64,000 bases of DNA from an uncultured Caryophanales bacterium (GCA_902464635.1 CABQKC010000001.1:1-64000), one strand, 5' to 3'. Shown: positions 15,477-23,432, numbered from the stretch's first letter. Made by a program: numbers and translations. The notes: generated by a model from the letters alone, not told the origin.

Positions 15477-16185
15477 GAGTTTTAAGGAATGGTTCAAGGG
15501 AAACGAAGAGCAGTACGCTATCATTGGTGGAACAGCATGTGATATTTTAATGAACGAGGAAGGGTTGGACTTTCGCGCAACAAAGGATATTGACCTTGTT
15601 TTGATTATAGAAGCAGTTGATGCTAATTTTGGACATAAATTCTGGGAATATGCAAAACAGGCGGGTTATAAACATTGCAACAAAAGTTCCGGAGTGCCTC
15701 AGTTTTATCGGTTCAGTCAGCCAATTTCAAATCGATATCCTGCAATGATTGAACTTTTTACTAGAAAACTAGATGCTATTCAACTTCCAGAAGATGCAGT
15801 GCTAACACCGTTACCGATGGACGAAGATATTTCAAGTCTATCTGCCATTCTTTTAGATAATGATTACTACGAATTTTTGAAACAGGGGAAAGTCGTTGTT
15901 AATGGTGTGACTGTTTTGGACGCGGCACATTTAATTCCGTTTAAGGCAAAAGCGTGGTTGGATTTGACAGAACGTAAGGCTAAAGGAGAACATGTTGATA
16001 GCAAAAATATCAAGAAGCATAAAAATGATGTTTTCCGTCTGACAGAGCTTATTGATCCTACATCAAAAATAGTGGCTCCATATGGAGTTTATACAGATAT
16101 TCAAGAGTTTATCCAACGCATGAAAAATGAAAACGTTGATATTGAACATTTGGGACTGGTTGGCAGAACAAAAGAGGAATTCTAA
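15460..16185 (+). CDS. AbiEii-like nucleotidyltransferase toxin
   Basis: 241 residues with the polymerase-beta-type nucleotidyltransferase signature: GGT at 23-25, then K-D43-I-D45-L, supplying the metal-binding acidic pair. The later segment LDAAHLIPFKAKAWLDL matches AbiEii/AbiGii toxin proteins, in which this helical region follows the NTase core. AbiEii enzymes block growth, some by modifying tRNA 3' ends with nucleotides, and protect against phage by abortive infection. It is co-expressed with the upstream regulator (17-base overlap). Substrate, and whether the system is active here, cannot be read from sequence; the catalytic residues look intact. Confidence 0.72.
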   Translation: MVTGIESFKEWFKGNEEQYAIIGGTACDILMNEEGLDFRATKDIDLVLIIEAVDANFGHKFWEYAKQAGYKHCNKSSGVPQFYRFSQPISNRYPAMIELFTRKLDAIQLPEDAVLTPLPMDEDISSLSAILLDNDYYEFLKQGKVVVNGVTVLDAAHLIPFKAKAWLDLTERKAKGEHVDSKNIKKHKNDVFRLTELIDPTSKIVAPYGVYTDIQEFIQRMKNENVDIEHLGLVGRTKEEF

Positions 16186-16406
16186 AAGAATTAAAAGAAA
16201 TGTACGAGACACTTTAAGCTGATTTTTATCAGATGAGGACGTAGTAGCAACAATTATTCGCATGTCCTTTAAAGCTGAATAGTTTTTCGGGTAGATTCCT
16301 ATTTGATTGGCTACTCGAAAGGAAACTAATTAGAATAAAGCCGGTTTTTAGAACTTCTTTATTATTAATAAGGATATTAAGATATAATCTAATCGAGGTT
16401 ATTTTT

Positions 16407-16940
16407 ATGAGTTTTAAAGAAGTGGATGTTTATTCGTTGTCGTTTAATCCATCTAGCGAGATCGGGGATTTATTTTGGTTAGTATGTGCAGGAAATAAAA
16501 TTAAAAAAGGATGCATGACTGCTAGCTGGGGACAAATTGGCTCTTTATGGGGAAGAAAAAAGGAAACCAAACATTTTGGCTTACCAACCATAACTATATT
16601 TGTTAGACCCCAAAGATATACCGATTCAATCATCAAGGAAAATGATTATTTCTCTATATGTGTCTTCCCTAGTAAATATAGAAAGGAACTTCTTTATCTA
16701 GGTTCACATTCTTTTAGGGATGAAGACAAACTGGCTAAAGTTGGGTTCCATCCAATTTATATTGATGGTACTTTAGCAGTTGAAGAAGCAAGCAAGATCT
16801 ATATATGTAAGAAACTATATGTAGATCAATTAAAAGAAGAAGGATTTGTCGATAAAGAAATCCCTTCAGTTAACTATCCAAACAAGGACTTCCATAACGT
16901 CTATATTGGAGAAATAGTTAAGACATATATTAAAGAATAA
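16407..16940 (+). CDS. Flavin reductase-like domain protein
   Basis: 177 residues of the flavin reductase-like (flavoredoxin) family that binds FMN and reduces flavin or acts in electron transfer. The conserved flavin-binding motif appears as CMTASWGQIGSLWG (36-49), followed by the IFVRPQRYTDSII strand-helix typical of the split-barrel fold and FSICVFP. A GAGG (16395-16398) precedes the ATG. A TATAAT at 16383-16388 lies too near for a long leader. The 221 bases before it (16186-16406) show no other feature. It stands alone, with no partner oxidoreductase. Confidence 0.75.
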   Translation: MSFKEVDVYSLSFNPSSEIGDLFWLVCAGNKIKKGCMTASWGQIGSLWGRKKETKHFGLPTITIFVRPQRYTDSIIKENDYFSICVFPSKYRKELLYLGSHSFRDEDKLAKVGFHPIYIDGTLAVEEASKIYICKKLYVDQLKEEGFVDKEIPSVNYPNKDFHNVYIGEIVKTYIKE

Positions 16941-17014
16941 CAAAAATACATCTTTATCTTATAAGAAAATAGAATCTTTAATGTTTTAATATTACTTAGT
17001 AAAAGGTTTTGCCT

Positions 17015-19273
17015 ATGAATGATTTGTTTATTAATGCCGTCCCTGTATTTGATTCTTCTTTAGATAATGAAAGGAACATATTTCTTTTGTTTCCTATTGA
17101 TTTTAAAAAGGCAGATAAATTAGTTATTACGGGTGAAAATGAATATCAAATATATCTAAATGGCAAATTGATTGGATATGGTCCTTCTAGGGCTGCCTTA
17201 AATCATCATAGAGTTGATACATATCACTTATCTAATCTAGAAGAGAACAATAGGTTATTAATAGTTTTGGCATCATTTAATACCAAATCATTTGAATGCG
17301 TTGATGAACCTGCCTTTATCCAATTTGAATTATTCGATGGGGATAAAATAGTTACTTATTCTAATCTTGATAGCCCTTGTTATTTATATGAAGGTAAATA
17401 TCAGAAAGTATCTAGGTTCTCATTCCAAAGACCATTTGTAGAGGCCTATAACCCTAAATATGACCAGGATATATTTAAATATGGGCACGATATATCTTAT
17501 TCAAGAAGGAAATTAGATGTTAATAGATATGGGTATCTAACAAATAGGACATCTTCTTATCCTAAATTAGATCGTGTAGAGTTCTCTTTAATCGAAAAGA
17601 ATGAAGCATCTTTTGATGAAAATAAACCTATCCATGATGATAGATATTATCATAGCGATTTCCTTTGCATCTACCCTCGTAAGGAGTGGGATGTAGATTA
17701 TGGAAAGATTATTTCTAGATTAGTTATAGGAAATACCCTTAAGTTAGATAATGTCTTAAAAGATGATGAATCCATTACCTATAAATATTCTTTCTCCGTG
17801 ACTGGATTTACAAGCTTATCGATTAAAGTCAAGGTGAAGGCTAAATTATTTATCTATTTTGAGGAAATAAGTGTTTCTAAGGATAAAATCGAGCTTAATT
17901 GCTTTAGGAATACCACGGATAACTATATTTCTTATGAACTAAATCCTGGGGAATATAATTTAATTAGTGTGGCCCCATATACCCTTCAATACCTAAGGGT
18001 GGTAGTTATCTCTGGAATAGTAGAAGTTAATGATGTGGGGGTTATTCTTTTAGAAAACCCAGATTCTTATAGATTAAGATACAAACTAGATGATAAGAAA
18101 ATAGAAACCATATTAAAGGCTGCAAGAAATACATTCGCATCCAATGCAGTCGATGTTCTTACTGATTGCCCAAGTAGAGAAAGGGCAGGTTGGCTTTGTG
18201 ATTCTTTTTATACCGGAAGGGCCGAAGCCATATTCACTGGATTTAATTTAGTGGAAAGAAATTTCTTGGAGAATTATGCAAATTTTGTCGATGTTGGGGA
18301 ACTTCCAGAAGGAATGATTCCAATGTGTTATCCTTCTTCTTCAAGTGATAAAACCTTTATCCCTAACTGGGCAATGTTTTATGGAATCGAGCTAGAAGAA
18401 TATTTTAGGAAGAATGATGATCCTGCTTTGCTTGAAAAATCTTTAATCCAATTAAGAGGTGTAGTGGATTATTTTACTAAATTCGAGAATGAATTCGGCT
18501 TATTAGAGAACCTTGATGGCTGGATATTTGTCGAATGGAGCGAAGCGAATAATCCTTTATCTACATGTGGGGTAAATTTACCTACAAACATGCTTTATGC
18601 TGGATTTCTTTCTAGTGCGAGCCATCTCTTAAAAGACCCTAGCCTAGAAGAAAAAAGCGAGAAAATAAAACGCTTTATTAAAGAAAACGGATTTAATGGG
18701 ACTTTCTTTGTCGATAATTTAATTAGAGACGAATCAAATAAATTGATTAAGAACAATCGTATCTCCGAAACTACCCAATATTATGCATTTTATTTTAAAA
18801 CCGCGGCCGTTAACGAATATCCTACTTTATCCAATCTACTTTTAAATGAATTTGGTCCTAGTAGGGATGATAAAAAGATTTATCCAGATATATTCAAATC
18901 CAATGTCTTGATCGGGGATTATTTTAGGATGGAGATATTAATGGAAGAAGGGGAATATCCTAAAGTATATGAAGAAACAATCGACTTCTATTATTCCATG
19001 GCGATAGAGACATTGACTTTATGGGAAAAAGATTCGAAAACCGATTCTTTGAACCATGGATTTACTAGCTATATTGCTAATGTAATTATTTCATTATTAA
19101 CTGGGATAAAAGATATCGATTATAAAAATAAAGTCATTAACATTGCAGGTAATGAATATAGCAAGGATTATGATATCTATATTCCTATTAGGGATGAATA
19201 TCTTCACATTATCCAAAAAGATAATAAGAAAGTAATCGAACTGCCAGAAGGCTATATATTGATAGAAAAATAG
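17015..19273 (+). CDS. Alpha-L-rhamnosidase-like glycoside hydrolase (GH78 type)
   Basis: 752 residues, no signal peptide, so it would act on imported oligosaccharides in the cytosol. The N-terminal half is beta-sandwich-like with a carbohydrate-binding look (ITGENEYQIYLNGKLIGYGP). The C-terminal half is an alpha/alpha barrel beginning with TDCPSRERAGWLCDS, a variant of the GH78 catalytic motif (usual form DCPQRDERxGWTGD), then ENLDGWIFVEWSEAN. These support retained rhamnosidase-type chemistry, though the shortened motif may mark a different specificity. Start ATG 17015 has AAAAGG at 17001-17006; the TTG at 17009 is less likely. It lies apart from the main glycan cluster. Confidence 0.7.
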   Translation: MNDLFINAVPVFDSSLDNERNIFLLFPIDFKKADKLVITGENEYQIYLNGKLIGYGPSRAALNHHRVDTYHLSNLEENNRLLIVLASFNTKSFECVDEPAFIQFELFDGDKIVTYSNLDSPCYLYEGKYQKVSRFSFQRPFVEAYNPKYDQDIFKYGHDISYSRRKLDVNRYGYLTNRTSSYPKLDRVEFSLIEKNEASFDENKPIHDDRYYHSDFLCIYPRKEWDVDYGKIISRLVIGNTLKLDNVLKDDESITYKYSFSVTGFTSLSIKVKVKAKLFIYFEEISVSKDKIELNCFRNTTDNYISYELNPGEYNLISVAPYTLQYLRVVVISGIVEVNDVGVILLENPDSYRLRYKLDDKKIETILKAARNTFASNAVDVLTDCPSRERAGWLCDSFYTGRAEAIFTGFNLVERNFLENYANFVDVGELPEGMIPMCYPSSSSDKTFIPNWAMFYGIELEEYFRKNDDPALLEKSLIQLRGVVDYFTKFENEFGLLENLDGWIFVEWSEANNPLSTCGVNLPTNMLYAGFLSSASHLLKDPSLEEKSEKIKRFIKENGFNGTFFVDNLIRDESNKLIKNNRISETTQYYAFYFKTAAVNEYPTLSNLLLNEFGPSRDDKKIYPDIFKSNVLIGDYFRMEILMEEGEYPKVYEETIDFYYSMAIETLTLWEKDSKTDSLNHGFTSYIANVIISLLTGIKDIDYKNKVINIAGNEYSKDYDIYIPIRDEYLHIIQKDNKKVIELPEGYILIEK

Positions 19274-19335
19274 GCTTTTTGTCATTAGAAATAGCCTAGA
19301 GGATAAAATTAGGGGTACAAATTGAAAAATAGTAC

Positions 19336-19364
19336 TTGTTAGTTAGCCTTACTTGGGGTATATT
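19336..19364 (+). promoter_or_regulatory. Promoter of the tRNA operon
   Basis: TTGTTA (19336-19341), 17-base spacer, TATATT (19359-19364). Transcription would begin near 19371, about 19 bases before the first tRNA. Confidence 0.6.
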
Positions 19365-19389
19365 TACTAAGCGCTTTTAAGGCGCATGT

Positions 19390-19466
19390 GGGCCTTTAGC
19401 TCAGTTGGTTAGAGCGTGCGCTTGATAAGCGCAAGGTCGATGGTTCGAGCCCATTAAGGCCCACCA
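19390..19466 (+). tRNA. tRNA-Ile (GAT anticodon)
   Basis: Cloverleaf with acceptor stem GGGCCTT/AAGGCCC, D-loop AGCTCAGTTGGTTAGAGC, anticodon GAT in the loop CTTGATAAG, T-arm GGTTCGAGCC, and encoded CCA end. First of three tandem tRNAs. Confidence 0.95.
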
Positions 19467-19477
19467 ATGGACATTAA

Positions 19478-19498
19478 AGCCCCGTCAAAAGCGGGGCT
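19478..19498 (+). other. Spacer hairpin between tRNA-Ile and tRNA-Val
   Basis: Seven-pair GC stem AGCCCCG / CGGGGCT with loop TCAAAAG. Only ATTATTG follows, not a T run, so it may be a partial terminator or a processing signal. Confidence 0.45.
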
Positions 19499-19514
19499 AT
19501 TATTGATTATGAAG

Positions 19515-19589
19515 GGGTGTTTAGCTCAGTGGGAGAGCGCTTCCTTCACACGGAAGAGGTCACTGGTTCGATACCAGTAACACCCACCA
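19515..19589 (+). tRNA. tRNA-Val (CAC anticodon)
   Basis: Acceptor GGGTGTT/AACACCC, anticodon loop TTCACAC inside stem CTTCC/GGAAG, T-arm GGTTCGATACC, encoded CCA. CAC reads the GTG codon. Confidence 0.93.
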
Positions 19590-19597
19590 ATCAAATC

Positions 19598-19673
19598 GCC
19601 GCAATAGCTCAATTGGCAGAGCAACGCACTTGTAATGCGTAGGTTGCTGGTTCAATTCCGGCTTGCGGCACCA
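19598..19673 (+). tRNA. tRNA-Thr (TGT anticodon)
   Basis: Acceptor GCCGCAA/TTGCGGC, anticodon loop CTTGTAA inside stem ACGCA/TGCGT, T-arm GGTTCAATTCC, encoded CCA. Confidence 0.95.
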
Positions 19674-19684
19674 GTTAGAACGTT

Positions 19685-19716
19685 AGGTTTGATTCGAACG
19701 AGTCGAACCTTTTTTT
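19685..19716 (+). terminator. Terminator of the tRNA operon
   Basis: Eleven-pair stem AGGTTTGATTC / GAGTCGAACCT (with wobble pairs) around loop GAAC, followed by a T tract. Confidence 0.85.
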
Positions 19717-19727
19717 GATGCTCTTTC

Positions 19728-19735
19728 CAAACTTG
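19728..19735 (+). repeat. Left copy of 8-bp target-site duplication
   Basis: CAAACTTG immediately before the left inverted repeat of the ISL3-like element; identical to the copy at 20171-20178. Confidence 0.8.
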
Positions 19736-20170
19736 GGTTCTCCACTTTTTTTGGGGGGTCAACGTGGGGTTTCCGTGGGTGGAACCCCTTTTTAAATGCC
19801 TCGATAACCCCCAAATTTACAAGAGATTTAAAAACTCTATAACCAGCCACTCTTTTAAAGAGGTAATAAGCCAGTAATCAGGATTAGTTATTGTAAATGA
19901 TTCATCGCTGTTAGAAAGAGTTTTTCATTTTATTGAATGATTTACTTGCTAGAGCACCAAACGGTTTTTTTATAAATGAGGACTAGATTACATCTACTTC
20001 AATACCATGCCAATCGTCTCCCACATTTGCTGACAAGGAAAGGGATCTTTATGTGGATGGATTGATTGCCATTGTCGCAGAAAGTCTAGATGTTGTAGCC
20101 TTTGAGAAAGACCCCACGAAAAAACAATAGATTTCAGAAACAAGCCGACCCCCCAAAAAAGTGGAGAACC
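19736..20170. mobile_element. 435-bp non-autonomous insertion with ISL3-like ends
   Basis: The ends are inverted repeats: left GGTTCTCCACTTTTTTT then GGGGGGTC (19736-19760), and right GACCCCCC then AAAAAAGTGGAGAACC (20147-20170). They are identical except for one T in a homopolymer. Flanks carry a perfect 8-bp duplication. GG-starting ends and an 8-bp duplication are hallmarks of the ISL3 family (established knowledge); assignment to it is inference. There is no transposase gene. The interior holds only a 47-codon open stretch (19987-20130) whose tail ends DPTKKQ and which I do not recognise. It is best seen as a MITE or internally deleted derivative. The near-perfect ends suggest a fairly recent insertion. 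Confidence 0.75.
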
Positions 20171-20178
20171 CAAACTTG
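20171..20178 (+). repeat. Right copy of 8-bp target-site duplication
   Basis: CAAACTTG immediately after the right inverted repeat, matching 19728-19735. Confidence 0.8.
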
Positions 20179-20189
20179 TTTGTAACATT

Positions 20190-20198
20190 TGCTACAAT
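20190..20198 (+). promoter_or_regulatory. Extended -10 promoter of the HTH-ART locus
   Basis: TGCTACAAT fits TGn plus a -10 hexamer. The ISL3-like element ends about 20 bases upstream, so any -35 would be formed partly by the element end and its target duplication. AGGAGG (20209-20214) follows as ribosome site. Confidence 0.5.
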
Positions 20199-20221
20199 TA
20201 AGTTGCTAGGAGGTCTTTGCC

Positions 20222-21076
20222 ATGAAATTTGATATAAAAGAAGATTTAATTCTACTTAGAGATTTTTTTCATCTTTCTCAAGAAGAGTTAGCTGCTAAGG
20301 CAGGGATAGATAGAGTGACTTTATCAAGAACTGAAGCAGGGGAGACTAGTCCTAGATTTGAATTACTGGACAGAATATATAGTTTTTGTTTCGATGAAGG
20401 ATTGAAACTCAATTGTCAAAAAGAGATGCTTTATAAAGATGATCTTAAAAACGGTCACATATTACTTTCTTATGCCTCAAGAAATGGTATAGATGGTCAA
20501 ATTACTGTCGATAAAGGAAAGGCATTCAATGATTTTGGCAAAGGTTTTTATTGTGGTGATTCCTATGATAAATCCGCTTCTTTTGTTTGTAGATATCCTG
20601 AATCCAGTGTGTATTTTATTGATTTTAATCCAACTAATTTGAAAAGTATTAAGTTTGAAGTTGATACAAAATGGATGTTAGCGATTGCTTATTTCAGGGG
20701 GACATTGAACGATTTCAAAGGCAGCAAAATACTAAAAGATATTATTGATCCAATATTAAAGGCGGATTACGTTATTGCTCCTATTGCCGATAATCGTATG
20801 TTCCAAATTATTGACACATTCATTTCTGGCGAAATAACAGATGAGCAATGCAAACATTGCTTAGCAGCCACCAATTTAGGAATCCAGTATGTTTTCTTGT
20901 CAGAAGCTTCTATTAAACATTTGAAGGTATTAGAGAGGTGCTTTCTTTCTACTAGCGAGAAGAATTATCTAAAGCATCAACAAATTGAATTCCAAAAAAT
21001 AGGTTTTGACAAATCTAAGATGGCTAGGATTCAATATAAGGGTAAAGGAAAGTATATCGAGGAAATTCTGAAATGA
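20222..21076 (+). CDS. HTH-fused DUF3990-like ADP-ribosyltransferase, candidate toxin
   Basis: 284 residues. An Xre-type HTH (about residues 8-62, LSQEELAAKAGIDRVTLSR) is joined to a DUF3990-like domain (about 78-235). Landmarks are HILLSYAS, the diagnostic DFGKGFYC (104-111), VYFIDF, and the late block YVIAPIADNRMFQII followed by GEITDEQC and LGIQYVFLS. DUF3990 proteins are classed with ADP-ribosyltransferase folds and often occur in toxin-antitoxin pairs. Here the DNA-binding domain sits on the presumed toxin, which would let the toxin itself regulate the operon. It overlaps the next gene by ATGA, so the two are coupled. Toxicity is inferred, not shown. Confidence 0.65.
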   Translation: MKFDIKEDLILLRDFFHLSQEELAAKAGIDRVTLSRTEAGETSPRFELLDRIYSFCFDEGLKLNCQKEMLYKDDLKNGHILLSYASRNGIDGQITVDKGKAFNDFGKGFYCGDSYDKSASFVCRYPESSVYFIDFNPTNLKSIKFEVDTKWMLAIAYFRGTLNDFKGSKILKDIIDPILKADYVIAPIADNRMFQIIDTFISGEITDEQCKHCLAATNLGIQYVFLSEASIKHLKVLERCFLSTSEKNYLKHQQIEFQKIGFDKSKMARIQYKGKGKYIEEILK

Positions 21077-21999
21077 AAACGATAGATAAGGATGGTCTTT
21101 CTCTTTGCACCCTTCAAGGTAATGTTTTTGCCTCTTCTTTAGATAATGCCGAGTGTAGCTCAAAGATTTTCATGAGAAGGTTTTTAAATTCGAAGGTTGC
21201 AAGGGAGTTCGACTCATCTTCTATTCTTGATGGGACATTGACTATTAAAGATATATTTTTTGAATTAGAAGAAGAATTTGGCAAAACAAGCTATGGACGT
21301 GAAAAATATGACAAGGAAGTCTTGTTTTGGATAGGCTACATCTATAGATATTTTGCATATACCTATAACCTTACATCAAAATATGTTTATAAAATCGTCA
21401 AACCAAGCGAACTTAATGAACTTTATTATGTTTATCATACTTTCGATCCAAAGGTTGTAATCGAAAGAATTCTTGAAGAAAAGAAAATTTCTTTTGATGT
21501 TGAAGACCAAAACAAAAGATTGCTAGAAATGCTTAAAACTAGGCTTTATAAAGAACATACTGTCTTAGAAGAAACAAAACAAAGTCACATTAACGAAATT
21601 GTTAAAGCTTCAAAGAAAACTTCTTTTGTTTTAGACGGAAAGAAAGTATCTGATTTACCTAAGAAATTAAATTCTTCTTTTGATGATAAAAATACAGACC
21701 TTATTTATAAATCGATTCTTTACAAAGAAGAAGTAGCTGGATTGCTTTGCTTTAAACAAATTGAAAATGGTGAATTCGATTTGGATATGGTGTTAAAGAA
21801 GACTCTTTATGTAAACAAAGTGTTTTTATCGGTCGTGCTTTCAAAAGCAATAAGTGAAATAAAAGAAATTCATTTTAGTTCACTTGTAATAAAGGCTTTG
21901 ACAAATGATGGCCAAAGCATATCTATTCTCAAAGAACTGGGTTTTACGTATTTAAAAGAAGATGAACGGTTTGCTTACTATATAAAGCGGAAGTTATAA
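21073..21999 (+). CDS. Partner of the HTH-ART gene with GNAT-like C-terminus, candidate antitoxin
   Basis: 308 residues. The N-terminal about 155 residues are helical and include WIGYIYRYFAYTYNL, then ELYYVYHTFDPKVVIERIL; this recalls the small DUF3791 proteins that accompany DUF3990 (a final Y-x-x-x-HT block). The C-terminal part (about 185-308) resembles a GNAT acetyltransferase: strand KEEVAGLLCFK, helix KVFLSVVLSKAISEI, and the classical C-terminal TNDGQSISILKELGFTYL. It starts inside the stop of the toxin gene. A natural reading is an antitoxin domain fused to an acetyltransferase-like module; whether the latter binds acetyl-CoA is unknown. No downstream terminator was seen in 22000-22163. 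Confidence 0.55.
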   Translation: MKTIDKDGLSLCTLQGNVFASSLDNAECSSKIFMRRFLNSKVAREFDSSSILDGTLTIKDIFFELEEEFGKTSYGREKYDKEVLFWIGYIYRYFAYTYNLTSKYVYKIVKPSELNELYYVYHTFDPKVVIERILEEKKISFDVEDQNKRLLEMLKTRLYKEHTVLEETKQSHINEIVKASKKTSFVLDGKKVSDLPKKLNSSFDDKNTDLIYKSILYKEEVAGLLCFKQIENGEFDLDMVLKKTLYVNKVFLSVVLSKAISEIKEIHFSSLVIKALTNDGQSISILKELGFTYLKEDERFAYYIKRKL

Positions 22000-22163
22000 A
22001 TTATCCTTATGACCCCTTAGTTATGTTTGGCAGTATTTAAAATCTCTATTTTTTTAATTTTTATCGATTTTGTCTTGTTTATTTTGCAAACATCCTTCAT
22101 TTCATTCGGGATTGTTTACACAATTAAACGGATACTCTCGTCCTATATTGATACATGGGTCCT

Positions 22164-22886
22164 TTATTTTTTATCTTTTTTGGAGAATTTATTAATAAAG
22201 AAGGCTTCGATTTTATCTGAATATTTATAGGAAATTAAGAATGCTATAATGGCTAATATTCCAATAAGAGCCAAAACTGGTATCCCCCATCCTGAATAAG
22301 GGATGAAATTTCCTGACATAAATAATATGGTAGCTAATATAGAAGTAGCTCTAGTTACTATCTGCATGATTAAAAATACAATGAATTTCATTTTCAATAT
22401 GCCGCATACTGAGCAAAGCAAATCATCAGGAAAAAAAGGGAAAAGAAAAGCAAAGAACATGACGACATTTTGCTTATTTTTTGTCTTTTCTAATATAGAA
22501 TCGACTTTTTCTTTTCCTCCTGCTACCCAATTAACAAAAGGCCTTCCTAATAATCTTCCTAGGTAAAATGCTACAATTGAGCCAATCATCATTCCAATGT
22601 AGGAATATAAAAAGGATTTCCATACCCCAAATAGATAAGTTCCTGCAACGATTGTAATTGAACCTGGAATTGGGATAAATGAAACCTGCAAGAAAGAAAT
22701 CAATATGAAAAGAAGTGGGGCCCATATGCCAAAAGAAGAAATATATTCCTGTAATTTCTTTTGGTTTCTTAGTTCGTTTAAACCGTATTTTGAATAAAAA
22801 TAATAGGCTATTGCAAGCAAAACTAAAATAAGCAGGCCTGAAAAATATAACTTTATTATTGTCTTGTTCTTGTCATTTTCCTTCAT
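22164..22886 (-). CDS. VTT-domain (TVP38/TMEM64, DedA-like) membrane protein
   Basis: 240 residues with about six hydrophobic segments. The VTT/SNARE-associated core is visible: FIPIPGSITIVAGTYLFG, then GSIVAFYLGRLLGRPFVNW and FFPDDLLCSVCGI. Members are membrane proteins linked to lipid scrambling and undecaprenyl-phosphate or phospholipid recycling; the exact role here is not known. The start lies inside the end of the thioesterase gene (14-base overlap), so the pair is co-transcribed on the minus strand. The Lys-rich tail (KFSKKDKK) is cytoplasmic by the positive-inside rule. Confidence 0.8.
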   Translation of the reverse strand: MKENDKNKTIIKLYFSGLLILVLLAIAYYFYSKYGLNELRNQKKLQEYISSFGIWAPLLFILISFLQVSFIPIPGSITIVAGTYLFGVWKSFLYSYIGMMIGSIVAFYLGRLLGRPFVNWVAGGKEKVDSILEKTKNKQNVVMFFAFLFPFFPDDLLCSVCGILKMKFIVFLIMQIVTRATSILATILFMSGNFIPYSGWGIPVLALIGILAIIAFLISYKYSDKIEAFFINKFSKKDKK

Positions 22887-23382
22887 CTGGCAATGCTATT
22901 TCTTTAACGTCATCTTCAACCATTATGTTTAGATCTTTAGGATCGCAATCGCAATTCGCTGCTTCTTCTAATGGCAATTTGTAATATAGGGCAGTGGCTG
23001 TATCTAATAAATTAAAGGATGAATCATATAATTTTGCTTCTCCTTCAAATATTAGTTTTGTAGATTTTGTAATTCTAGCAATTGCGATTAACTTTTCATT
23101 ATAAGGTACTGCCTTATGGTATTTGACTTCTAGTTTTAAAGTAACTCCCCATACAGTTGGTTCTTTTACCCATATGCCTCTACCGATTGTTTCATCTAGA
23201 ATTGCTGCAATCATCCCTCCATGAGTCCTATTTGGATAAGATTGATGCTCGCTTCTAAACGAGAATAAACAGACGACTGAATCATCTTCCATATTATAAA
23301 AAGAGGCTTTTACACCTAGTGGGTTATCTATCCCACATACAAGGCAATCTTTACTATTTGATTGTTTAGATATGACTTTCAT
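22873..23382 (-). CDS. PaaI-like hotdog-fold thioesterase
   Basis: 169 residues. The N-terminal CLVCGIDNPLGVKA (residues 14-27) and the hotdog helix RTHGGMIAAILDETIGR (HGG motif) identify a PaaI/YigI-type acyl-CoA thioesterase. It would hydrolyse an acyl-CoA in the cytosol; the substrate is unknown. The Asp/Glu-rich C-terminal tail (from about 145) is not part of the core domain. First gene of a two-gene unit with the VTT protein. Start codon and window position are clean, but no obvious ribosome site stands out. Confidence 0.8.
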   Translation of the reverse strand: MKVISKQSNSKDCLVCGIDNPLGVKASFYNMEDDSVVCLFSFRSEHQSYPNRTHGGMIAAILDETIGRGIWVKEPTVWGVTLKLEVKYHKAVPYNEKLIAIARITKSTKLIFEGEAKLYDSSFNLLDTATALYYKLPLEEAANCDCDPKDLNIMVEDDVKEIALPDEGK

Positions 23383-23392
23383 GTAAGTAATA

Positions 23393-23421
23393 TTAATCCA
23401 ACTTTATTTAATTGGTATAAT
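23393..23421 (+). promoter_or_regulatory. Promoter of rarA, probably giving a leaderless mRNA
   Basis: TTAATC (23393-23398), 17-base spacer, TATAAT (23416-23421). The ATG at 23433 lies only 11 bases after the -10 box and no Shine-Dalgarno exists, so transcription would begin about five bases before the start codon. Confidence 0.6.
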
Positions 23422-23432
23422 TATTTTTGATT

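Noticed and set aside
19994..20188. 64-residue minus-strand frame across the right end of the ISL3-like element
   Set aside because: It reads through the inverted repeat and into the target duplication, has no ribosome site, and no recognisable content.
22027..22230. 67-residue + strand hydrophobic frame after the GNAT-like gene
   Set aside because: It starts with a rare-start reading in an AT-rich intergenic region, has no ribosome site and overlaps the VTT gene end. The 22000-22163 gap shows no other gene or clear terminator.
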